Part shown: positions 55,583 to 64,000 of the stretch, in pieces
Layout of the letters: the number at the start of each line of letters is the position of its first letter
Numbering within the stretch: position 1 is the first letter of the stretch
NCBI GenBank assembly: GCA_004369085.1
Contig: ML210170.1
Location: 117,832-181,831 of the forward strand
Direction of reading: 5' to 3'
Length of the DNA: 64,000 nucleotides
Source: Coprinopsis marcescibilis
Taxonomy: Eukaryota; Basidiomycota; Agaricomycetes; Agaricales; Psathyrellaceae
The notes under the pieces: generated by a model
Seen by the model: only the letters and a program-made list of their open reading frames with translations
Database searches by the model: none
Told to the model about the DNA's origin: nothing
Made by a program: the position numbers and the translations under genes

Positions 55583-57685
55583 CTAAGCTTTGCACTTGAT
55601 ATCCCCCGCACCCACCAGCGCAAGGGTCGCACCCAAGCACCAACCCAACTCGGTGCCCTTGATCTGCTTCCCAAACTCCACTTTCCTGTCATCCTCGAAC
55701 TCGTATCCGAGGCGCAGCAGCCCATGCATGAACGTCAGATCCAAGCACCACTCCGGTCGACCCTCCAACTCCTTCAGCAGTTCCTCGTTCCCAGCCCAAT
55801 GCGTCACACGCTTCCACGTATCCCGGCCCTCACACACCGTCTTCGCATAGTCCGCAATAGTCGCCACCGTCAACCCGAGGTCGTTTGCATACGTTTTGGA
55901 TTTGGGCGGGAGCAAAGGCGACACGCGGTCGTAAAAGTAGGACAGGAGCAATACCCTGCCGTTCTTGAACGATTCGAGCAGGTTCGGCTGGTAGACGCCG
56001 TTAAACGAGCACGGCTTCCTCTCGCAGATCGAGTCCTTGGCCAACACGAGCTGCACGATACGCTCGCACGCAGCGAACGAGCCAACGTCCAGCCCAGCCA
56101 TGATCACCGTGCGCTTCTCCCCGTCCTCATCCACAATCTCGATCTTGCGCTCCGTGTGCTTGGCCAAGCACGGGTTAGGCACGACGTGGTAGTCGACCTT
56201 GCCATCCCCGTCCTCGTCAATCCCGTGGTACTTGCTTTGCTTCACGGGGCGCGGTCGGATGGAGGCCATAAAGTCAACAAGACTGTGGACGTGGCTGCGC
56301 GCCCGCATGAGGCCGTACCCCAAATACGAGTGCTGATACAGCTCATAGTTCTGCCCGTTGAACGCCAAGTCGTACTTGTGCTCCCCGCCTTCCAGCTGGA
56401 TATCCCGCGTCGGGTTCTGGGGCTGGAACACGATCTGCGTGGAGGCACCGCCCAGGTCGAGGACGGCGTAGCTGTTGGGCTTGCTCTGCTTCGCGGTGTT
56501 GATGGTGCCGAGGAGGTAGTTGGCGGTGATCCACGCGTAGACGCCCTCATCCTTTCCATCCATGATCAGCACACCGTCCTTCTCCGGGAGCTGGAACTTG
56601 TAGCGGTTCGTGATGCGCTCACGGACCGCGTCGAGGATATCCTCGCTCTTGCGCCCTTCCAACATTCGCAGCCCGGCGGTGGCCTTGACGGCGACGGGCG
56701 TGCATCCTTGCAGCTCCGCCGGTACGATCTTCACCGCCTCGTCGAGCAGCGAGTCCAGGCTTTTTGCAGCGCCGCGTGGGTCGTTGGCAAAGCTGGACAG
56801 CCCAGGTTGAATCATTTTGAAAGCCTCGTACTCGTACGTGGGCGAGCTTTTGCAGTTGTTGAATTTGTAGATGTGGATGCGCGAGCCCGTTGAGCCCGCA
56901 TCGATCATTAATGCGAACTGTACCAGGGGTACGGAGGGCGAGTGCGGTTTGGTACAGTAGACGGTCTTGCTGGGGTCCTCGTCGTTGTCGTGGGTTACGG
57001 GTTCCTTGGGTTCAAAATGCTCGTCCTGTGCTGCCGGTGCTTTGAATGGTATTAGGTCTACGAGGACGGTGTCAGCATAAATGCAGGTTGCTACTTGAAC
57101 GCACAGAGACGTACCTTTGCCTTTCGTGCCTAGTCCTTTGGTGTAGTCTTTGACGCTGGCCCAGTCGATATTTCGCTCTCGGGGACCCCAGAGCCATACG
57201 ACTGTGATGAGGAGCGTAGCGATGACAGCAAACTTTTTCCATCCAAACCTCCTCCACGCTGGCGTCCCAATTCTGGACGGACCCATCCCTCCTTCTAAGC
57301 GATCGTAGTTTCCAGAGCGTGGCGAAAGCAGAGACATGGCAGTTGTAACTGCTCGTCTTGGTGCTCCTAGCAATGGACCTGGGCGATGTGCGGTGTTATG
57401 TCCCCGTTGCGGTCCGTCGTCGTTACGACTGCGTTGGGAGATAGAGTTAGTTCTTCGGTGGTGTTGCGACCCCGAATCGGTCGAATTCACAGTTGTTGAG
57501 TTGGAAATGGTGGTAGCGTCTGGTAGGAATGCAATTCCCGATCGACCTGTGGCACTGAGCGGAACCGACACTAAATCGAATCCGGCGGTCGCGGCGTCTT
57601 CTTGATCCTGTTTGGCGGTAAAGTTTGAATTCGATGGCCTAGACGTCTTGTTGCTGTTTACACTTTTGCCCGTGCCATTCAGCAT
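55583..57685 (-). CDS. GDA1: Golgi guanosine diphosphatase (GDA1/CD39 NTPase family)
   Basis: Golgi-lumen enzyme that hydrolyses GDP to GMP after mannosyl transfer, allowing GDP-mannose exchange and glycosylation. Type II membrane protein with one transmembrane helix (KKFAVIATLLITVVWLWG). All apyrase-conserved regions are visible: MIDAGSTGSRIHIYKF, VKATAGLRMLEGR, DGKDEGVYAWITANYLLG, AVLDLGGASTQIVFQP and LESFKNGRVLLLSYFYDRV. A 57-nt stretch (57058-57114) has GTACGT, a CTGAC branch-like site and TAG. It is a multiple of three and lacks stops, so it is probably an intron; splicing gives 681 rather than 700 residues. The start is uncertain: the ATG at 57685 opens a long low-complexity N-terminus, while the ATG at 57337 (MSLLSPRSGNYDRLEGGMGP) gives the short cytosolic tail usual in the family. 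Confidence 0.88.
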   Translation of the reverse strand: MLNGTGKSVNSNKTSRPSNSNFTAKQDQEDAATAGFDLVSVPLSATGRSGIAFLPDATTISNSTTVNSTDSGSQHHRRTNSISQRSRNDDGPQRGHNTAHRPGPLLGAPRRAVTTAMSLLSPRSGNYDRLEGGMGPSRIGTPAWRRFGWKKFAVIATLLITVVWLWGPRERNIDWASVKDYTKGLGTKGKGTSLCVQVATCIYADTVLVDLIPFKAPAAQDEHFEPKEPVTHDNDEDPSKTVYCTKPHSPSVPLVQFALMIDAGSTGSRIHIYKFNNCKSSPTYEYEAFKMIQPGLSSFANDPRGAAKSLDSLLDEAVKIVPAELQGCTPVAVKATAGLRMLEGRKSEDILDAVRERITNRYKFQLPEKDGVLIMDGKDEGVYAWITANYLLGTINTAKQSKPNSYAVLDLGGASTQIVFQPQNPTRDIQLEGGEHKYDLAFNGQNYELYQHSYLGYGLMRARSHVHSLVDFMASIRPRPVKQSKYHGIDEDGDGKVDYHVVPNPCLAKHTERKIEIVDEDGEKRTVIMAGLDVGSFAACERIVQLVLAKDSICERKPCSFNGVYQPNLLESFKNGRVLLLSYFYDRVSPLLPPKSKTYANDLGLTVATIADYAKTVCEGRDTWKRVTHWAGNEELLKELEGRPEWCLDLTFMHGLLRLGYEFEDDRKVEFGKQIKGTELGWCLGATLALVGAGDIKCKA

Positions 57686-58244
57686 AGGCTCGGAGTAGTG
57701 TAGCAAGTTTGGCGGTGTGAGGAGAGGTATGGAAGAACGATGGTTGGTGGGAGCGGCGTGGTGATGTGTTGGCACATCCTTGCTATTGAGGCCGAGATGT
57801 TTCTTCAAACCATCATCTCACCGTTACCGTCGGCGAAGACATACCGTGCTCACCACAAGCGCACCGCGCTCAGGCTTTCTGTTTCTGAGCTTCAATTAAT
57901 TAAACCAAACGGTGACATGTTGAGCACAAATCCGTCGTGTCAATTTACTTAGATAGTTCCCAAGTCTGTGGAGGTATGAAATGTTTTTTGTTATAACTGT
58001 CTAAATGTACATGGCTGACGACTATCCAAGAAAATGTGTGTCTAAAGTGTCCAATAATAATGCAAGATGGAGTGAAAATGAAGCAAAAGCTCCAGGAACT
58101 TTTGGGCGAATGGTGGCCGAATGGTGCGTGGAGCTCCATCGAAAGTAGCGTCTCCAAAGAGACCGCTATAAGTACTAGTAATACAAATCAACCACAAGTG
58201 GCTGGGGATGAAGATCGAAGGACAGGCGAGGGAGTACCGGAGAA
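57686..58244. other. intergenic, GDPase promoter side
   Basis: 5' flank of the GDPase. A short ATGATGGTTTGA upstream open frame lies on the minus strand at about 57815. Nothing else recognised. Confidence 0.35.
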
Positions 58245-59095
58245 AGCTAGGCATACAGAGCGAGGATGGTAGGTGGCAAGATAGATAGCTAACGATACAG
58301 CAGATGAGACGATGTGCCCAAAATAAACCCAAAAAGCGAATAATGAGTGACGAGGGGAGTTGCTTGGGGTAGCGATTGTTGATCCAAAGCGAGGGAGAGA
58401 TAGCGATACAGATTGACGTAGTCTGCAGAGCAGGCAGGTCGAATGTCAAGAGGAGGGTCGAAGGAGAGTGTGAGAGGGTCGATGACTGGCTCTGATGAGA
58501 AAATGGTTGCAGGGTCGGGTTTAGGGGAAACGTGGGATGGAGCCGCCCGTCCTATTGGCGCATAAGGTGTTCATCCACCACTATGGCCTGCGGCTGGGGG
58601 CGAAACGATGGCTCAGCAATTTACATGCATGAGAATCGGGGGTAGCACTGGGGGTCAGCTGCAGCAGCCGGTTCGCGTGCGACCACTGGCTCTGGGATAG
58701 GTGCAGCTACTGCCACAGATGCAAACACTAGAAATGCCAGTTAGAAGCTATATCTTTCAGAGCATGTAATAGTTTGAACTCACAAGCAGCAACGACAACG
58801 GTGGAGATGGCACGGATGGAGAAGTTCATTGTGATTTGTGGGAAGTGTTGAACAACGAGTGTGTTTGGGTTTTGTAGGAGAAGAGGGAGACTGTGGTAGA
58901 ACAGTGAAGTATTGGAGTAGTGGATGAGGAGACTTGGAGATAATCCGAGATGCTTTCCAACCTACCAAACCACCGCTCTATTTAACCGCCCTCCAAGCGT
59001 CCATCAACCGTACACTTCCATCTTACCATATTAGTATGTTCCTTAGTCCTTCAGCCCCCAAGGTAGTATTACCACAAGGTGCTTCCTCTAACCGG
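58245..59095. repeat. duplicated block, copy 3 (truncated)
   Basis: Same orientation as copies 1 and 2. It begins in the GATAGATAGCTAACGATACA region and ends just after the CTTAGTCCTTCAGCCCC segment upstream of the peptide gene. It lacks the LRR-like fragment and the distal non-coding part. The most divergent copy in its non-coding portion. Confidence 0.75.
58621..58829 (-). CDS. small secreted two-cysteine peptide precursor, copy 3
   Basis: Exons 58784-58829 and 58621-58727, intron 56 nt, 50 residues. The protein is identical to copy 2 although several codons differ at third positions (for example in the Ala run, Arg46 and Ser48). The core is DPQCYPRFSCM. The flanking block copy is the most diverged of the four, so conservation of the protein points to selection on the coding sequence. 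Confidence 0.7.
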
Positions 59096-59774
59096 ACGTT
59101 TCGACGAAGAGACTGCTGCGATGATGGGAGGGACAAGGACAAGGCGAAGGACGGATGCGGAAGGCACCCAACGTCATCGTGAGAGGTTGTTGGTGCGTGG
59201 CGCCAACAAATCTATTAATTATTATGTACTTCGTGTAGGTGATGGGCCATCTGATGACTGGCCAGGCGTAATCCTTGGAATTCGGGGGTACTTGCGCACT
59301 GGAGGAGGCAAGGGATAAAGACTCTTCCTAAAGGGGTCGTGGAAACAACCTGGCAACCACTGAACATGAACATTGAGGGCGAAAGTCCTGTGGTACCGGC
59401 GACCGTTCGGCGTCAACTTTGTAAGATTTTGCTCTTCCTTGGCTTCTCTTTGCTTCCGTTTTGCCAGTCGATCGGTCTGCGACTCACTAATTTGCACCTG
59501 GAAAACATGCGATTATTTCTTGGGAGCGGTGGAGGTATTCTTATCTCCCCTCAGGCCGCGCAGCACGCACGGTTGGAGGATTTGGTGGAGCCGGGCTAGC
59601 CGAAGAAGCTCAACTCTGTGCTTCACTGGACAAAGGGTTCGATCATATGGGTTATTCGCGGGTAATGCTATCATATCCTATCGTCCAATTCAAGCTTTCA
59701 GGTGCCATCTATGTCGCAATCCTCTAAGGGCATATTGAATTGATCGATCAAGACTTGATGCCGGCTGGAGCGTA
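59096..59774. other. spacer between block copies 3 and 4
   Basis: No recognised gene. Short frames such as 59079-59318 and 59373-59738 show no domain. It separates two oppositely oriented block copies. Confidence 0.4.
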
Positions 59775-62565
59775 ACTTGTCAAACAGTTGCAACAGTGAT
59801 GTCAACAGATGTGTTCAATGTTGGCCGCAACGCCGAAAAAAGGTTGGATGGCGCTAATTTAGTCCACAGCGTGACACTTGCCTTCCAAGGCAGTAAGCTG
59901 GCCGGGTAAGAAAGTTGCCTCGCTCGGACTCTACCCTTAGCTTTAGTGAACCAAAGTCACCAAAGATTACAACAGGCGCCCGTTGATGTTGTGCTCTCAT
60001 CTTCGGGTACACTATGTACATTCAAGGAGCCACAAGGCAACAATGGGTGTCTCGGAGACCTCAGGACTTATTGGAATCTTCTCCGTGTGGCGGTAACGCG
60101 TACTCAATTCGAACATGCCCTTGTTCAACCAGTGGACTTGGCGCCACAGCATGACTCCTCCAACTCCATAGACCAAATAAAGTGCTTAGAGTGGTGAAAC
60201 CTACCGTGCCCACATCCGCCGATGTATGTTTGCACGGACTGTGGGGCGCGGCTGGCAGTGGTCCTGGACGGTGCCCTCAGCTCAGTCCTTATTTAGCAGA
60301 GCGTTTGTGTAGTCGTTATGGGCCGAATGTCATCAAGGTTGATGGTTGACTTCCGGCGGAGGTCATTCCTTTCGCTCATTACCAAACTTGACTCCCGCAA
60401 GATCGGTAAGTTCATTGAGTAGTAAGATCCCAGCCTTCGTGATCACTCTCTGGTCGGTGCATAAAAGGTCGCTCCGTTTTGGGGTGATACGTCGGTTGGG
60501 CCCAACGGCGGCGTAGTCATTTACGTAGTATGCCATGGTGTATGTTGCATCTCGCGCAAATCATAGGGACTTCCTATGTTGGCCCTGACTTTGTGAAGAC
60601 GCCGCCGCCCCTGCGGTACACACACCGTTCCTGAACCCACTGGAATAGACAAGGAAAGGGACGATCGGATACATATATTCTATGTCGCCTCCAATAATAC
60701 TTACTTACATATGTACTTAATGAATCACATACTTCTCATCAGAACCGCCCGGCCCTTTGCGAGCCACGAACGTCGTATGGGATCGGAATCCGTCGTGAGC
60801 GTCGAGCTCTGATGCGCTAAGTCACAACAAGAGGACTTCTTAATATAGTAGTCAGAGTTACCACCCGCCCCTTCGAATCGTGTATGCAACGTGTACGCCA
60901 AGGCAGTGCGACTGTGCGCATGCACCTACAGATTTCTTTAGTTCAACTATTCGTTTATTCTGCGTACTCCTGAAGCTAGTGCTCTATCGAACCAGATACT
61001 GCGAGGAAGCCAACAGTGGGCTCTCTGGCGTTTATGTAACTTACTGTATATACATTCGCGCCCCTTCCTATCATTTGTATTGACTGATCTACTCCATCTA
61101 CTCCATCTCGTCATTATCAACATCCAAGTGTCACCCAGGTTCACCAAAATGTCCAATTTGCACCATAATTCAATCGCACAGATCCATCTGGGCGTATACC
61201 GAAAGATGGGGGCATCCTTAGTCGTACTACACACTACCTCAGACCTCTATCGTACACAATCTTGAAAATGGGAAAGACGGCAGGCAGTGCAGCGAGGTCT
61301 TCTCGAGCGAATTTCACCCAGCAGTGATATTCTTCACAGTTCAACCTTCTCCAGGACAGCACCGAGTCCTGGTCCAAGGGTCGCCTCCCATCGTGGCAGC
61401 AATCTTATCGTATAATTAGAAGTAGCACCTCAAGCCTTACGGTAATACCATCGTAGGGCCGAAGGACTAAGGAACATACCAATTTGGTAAGATGGAAGTG
61501 TGTGTTAACCGTTTGATGGGACACCTGGAGCGCAACGTTAAATAGAGCGTTGGTTTGGTAGGTTGGAAAGTATCTCGGATTCGCTCCAAGTCCCCTCATC
61601 CACTACTCCAATACCTCACTGTTCTACCACAGTCTCCCTCTTATCCTACCAATCCCAAACACACTCGTTGTTCAACACTTCCTAAAAATCACCATGAACT
61701 TCTCCATCCGTGCCATCTCCACCGTTGTCGTTGCTGCTTGTGAGTTCAACCTTTCGATGATTTGAAAGATACAGCTTCTAACTGGTATTTCTAGTGTTCG
61801 CATCTGTGGCAGTAGCTGCACCTATCCCAGAGCCAGTGGTCGCACGCGAACCGGCTGCTGCTGCTGACCCCCAGTGCTACCCCCGCACCTCCTGCATTTA
61901 AAAGGCCGACCCGTCATCATTTCGCCCATACCCACTGGCCGGCCGTAGTGATGAGTAACCTCTTCATCGCCAATCATGACGGGCTCCGTCACAAACGCAG
62001 CTCTTCAAGTTCAACCATTCAACCTCATCTGACATCAAAGCCATTCACCGGCCCTCTCACACTCTCCTTCGACCTTCTTCGACCTGCGACATGCCTTGCC
62101 TGCTCTGCAAACTAGATGGCATCCTCTATCGTTATTTCTCTTTCTCTCGCATGCTTCGTATCAACCACTGTTACCCCAAGCAACCGCCGCCCTTCGTCAC
62201 CCTTTGTTCGCCTTTTTTGGTTTTAGAGTAGGCACTTTGTATTATCTGCTGTATTATTAGCTATTTATCTCACCACTTATCACTATCGATATCGATGTTT
62301 CGCTTTCTCCGCTAGTCCCTCCAGCCGCCTCAGACTTAAGCTGATCGGTAATAGTCTTAATGTGGAAAGTCAGCTTTAAAATCGAGTGACCCAGGTTGTG
62401 ATGTAGCGTCGAACTTGTAGCCTGAATGAAGGTTACGGATGAGCTATTTCAGCGACGCCAGAAAGCGAGGTGAAATATCCTAAGTCATCTGTACGATGCA
62501 AAGAACAGCGTCGAGGCTTATTTGAGCTGGGAGAGCGACGCTGAAGCTTTCGGAACCGATGTTTG
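59775..62565. repeat. duplicated block, copy 4 (inverted)
   Basis: Full-length copy in reverse orientation relative to copies 1-3, about 2.8 kb. It includes the GGCCGCAACGCCGAAAAAAGG end shared only with copy 1, the broken MAYYVNDY frame (about 60290-60538, minus strand), the peptide gene (+) and the LRR-like fragment at its right edge. Copies 1 and 4 form a distant inverted repeat pair. Confidence 0.8.
61694..61901 (+). CDS. small secreted two-cysteine peptide precursor, copy 4
   Basis: Exons 61694-61739 and 61795-61901, intron 55 nt, 50 residues, the only plus-strand copy. The signal peptide is as in copies 2 and 3, with Val at 20 and 22. The core is DPQCYPRTSCI, combining Thr47 of copy 1 with a new last residue. 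A TTAAATAG box lies about 150 bp upstream. In all four copies the last residue varies only among Leu, Met and Ile, and position 47 between Thr and Phe. Confidence 0.7.
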
Positions 62566-62699
62566 CATGGTTACGAGTTGGTCACCGGAGAGCTGAACGC
62601 CGGATCGAGAATGAGTTTAGGCGGCCCTGACTCGTCTACGAAACTTGACAAAGTGGACAGGACTCTTTCGACGAAGCAGACTATTATCTTGACTGACCT

Positions 62700-62975
62700 C
62701 GTTATGGTATGTCCGAAAGCGGTGTTTTGGCGGGCCACGGTCGGAAACGATGGATGCCACTTATTCCCGTGGGCACCCGTGCTGTTTCCAGAACACGCGG
62801 CTTTGCTTGTGCCATCACTAAGCGCTCAGCCTGAGCCTCAGACCAGGTTCTTTGATTCCATGTTTTCTTTGTACCCACCAGCACGGGAACCAGCTTTGGT
62901 ATAAATACCAGTTGCTTTCTGACATCGAGCTTCAGAACTTTCCCTCCGATTTCTCACTCTGATCTTTCACCCTCA
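62700..62975 (+). promoter_or_regulatory. orphan copy of the F2 promoter and 5' leader
   Basis: Matches the region upstream of the F2 gene at 49734, including the upstream elements, the TATA box (GGTATAAATACCAG, about 62898) and the leader (CATCGAGCTTCAGAAC ... CTTTCACCCTCAG). Similarity stops just before the place of the F2 ATG. The next gene downstream starts at 63111, so this promoter may now drive it. Confidence 0.6.
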
Positions 62976-63110
62976 GTAAAAAGGAGAAGTCACCCCAGTC
63001 ACGCAAAGGTCACCTAGGTAGCACACGCAAGTCACCGAAGTAGCACAGGTGTCCAATCTAGAAACACAGTCTAAATCATGTCACTTTGAAGTCACCGGGA
63101 AGTCACTGTG
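62976..63110 (+). repeat. irregular GTCAC-rich tandem repeat
   Basis: The word GTCAC (often AAGTCACC) recurs about eight times in 135 bp between the promoter copy and the next ATG. Spacing is irregular, so it is a degenerate minisatellite or a cluster of binding sites. Confidence 0.5.
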
Positions 63111-63939
63111 ATGATACAAGCAGAAAAGTTGTCATCAACGTCGACGTCAGCTTTATACAGATCGACCACTCCCGTGAGTGTTTTCTTTTGATCGTTGCGA
63201 GTTTGGTCTAACTTGGTATTAAACTCCTCGCCGACTTGTCCCTCCACTACTTTGGAAACAGTTGAAACCCTGAAAGGTATGTACTGATTTCCATCTTCCA
63301 CTTGTGATAACGAAACTGAGGTCTGTTTAGACGAATTCGCATCCTTCTCAAAGCCAGTACCTCACGCCGCTGACCTTCTCTCGCTGCTCTCGAGTTTGCG
63401 ACGACAAATGCAGTACCCGGCTTTGACAACGAGCCCTCGTCGTCTGCCGTCGCCTTTCTCGAGATATTGGAAGATGCGGACCCAAACTTGGACGCCTTCG
63501 ACCCGCACGATGACAACAACAACAATGCTGGATGGGGTCACTATCAGTATACCGGCAGAGGGAAGAATATGAGGAACAGTTTCCCAGCCTGGGGGGATGT
63601 CAGCTCCGTCGTCTTCGCCCGAAAGCTGATCTCTGCGGGCCTCAGAACGTGCAAGGTTTCCTGACACCTCTGCGCATCCCGAAACTGGATTGCTCAGAGT
63701 TATACAGTGGACATGTACCTTGCTATTCTCATCGAGCACCTCTGGGATATTGCTCCGACGTTGTTCAAGGTATGTGTTCTCATATTTCGGATTGTTTGAT
63801 ACAAGCTCATTCCACCTTACTTTGCCCTTGCGATGCAATTGCCCAGCCTCAGATTTCAAACCCGCGGGGTGACAACAGCAAGTCTGGTGTGAGCGGGAGC
63901 CAGGGAGGGTCCGATGCCGACCTAGTGATTGCTGACTGA
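63111..63939 (+). CDS. conserved hypothetical protein of Agaricomycete type
   Basis: Spliced model. Exon 1 from the ATG at 63111 gives MIQAEKLSSTSTSALYRSTT with a GTGAGT donor at about 63174. Middle exons carry FASFSKPVPHAADLLSLLSS, AVAFLEILEDADPNLDAFDP, NAGWGHYQYTG and VVFARKLISAGLRTCK. After a probable 44-nt intron comes SYTVDMYLAILIEHLWDIAP. The last exon is Gly/Ser-rich and ends SDADLVIAD at 63939. The GWGHYQ-Tyr and LRTCK segments recall an uncharacterised Agaricomycete family that I cannot name. The gene sits directly downstream of a copied F2 promoter. Exon borders in the first third are uncertain. Confidence 0.5.
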
Positions 63940-64000
63940 GTGACACTTATGGTAAGTTGTAGGTATGACTCTGTCATGTGCCTGACTGACAATTATCTTT

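Noticed and set aside
55724..56893. 389-codon plus-strand frame opposite the GDPase
   Set aside because: Shadow of the GDPase coding strand caused by its codon bias; composition is Arg/Val/Ala-rich with no domain.
59775..62565. Block copy 4 as a Helitron or LTR element
   Set aside because: No rolling-circle protein, no TC...CTRR ends, no LTR pair and no polymerase; called a duplicated block only.
1..64000. tRNA, rRNA or CRISPR-like arrays
   Set aside because: I found no cloverleaf with a GTTC-type loop, no rRNA sequence and no regularly spaced repeats; the GTCAC cluster at 62976-63110 is irregular.

Overview
The window is nuclear DNA of a mushroom-forming basidiomycete (Agaricomycetes). The evidence is dense genes with many canonical GT-AG introns of about 45-60 nt, large families of fast-changing F-box proteins, a Plavaka-type transposable element, and typical fungal housekeeping genes (SMC6, APC2, a Kha1-like K+/H+ antiporter, a Golgi GDPase). 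An assembly gap of 644 N lies at 27533-28176. No organism name can be given from the sequence alone. Layout: 1-4.1 kb holds the end of a small Cys-containing protein, an M43B secreted metalloprotease (-) and a mitochondrial K+/H+-exchange-related protein (+). 4.5-8 kb holds an F-box gene followed by broken pieces of it and of a second F-box-like family, including a nearly perfect head-to-head inverted repeat. 8.5-13.5 kb is a 21-exon SMC6 gene. 14-20.3 kb is a graveyard of F-box pseudogenes plus copy 1 of a 2.8-kb duplicated block. 20.56-30.0 kb is a Plavaka-type element with terminal inverted repeats, three genes, a nested Tc1/mariner-like non-autonomous element and an LTR remnant beside the gap. 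30.5-34.1 kb is a tandem pair of 538-residue F-box proteins. 34.5-47.2 kb is conserved single-copy sequence: APC2, Kha1-like antiporter, GH28 pectinase and an RTA1-like membrane protein. 48.5-62.6 kb is again accessory: an intact F-box-like gene, copies 2-4 of the duplicated block, another F-box gene and the GDA1-type GDPase. The window ends in a hypothetical gene preceded by a duplicated promoter. The most interesting item is a family of four tiny spliced genes (17393-17599 -, 50741-50948 -, 58621-58829 -, 61694-61901 +). Each encodes a 50-residue precursor with a signal peptide, an X-Pro/X-Ala-rich spacer and the C-terminal core DPQCYPR[T/F]SC[L/M/I]. All four keep the same exon structure and an open frame although their surroundings have accumulated indels. 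The precursor plan (signal peptide, dipeptide spacer, short two-Cys core) resembles secreted peptide-signal precursors and is not a standard basidiomycete CaaX pheromone. The genes travel inside a duplicated block whose edge carries the promoter of the F-box-like gene at 48.5-49.7 kb, so peptide genes, F-box promoters and F-box fragments appear to have been amplified together.
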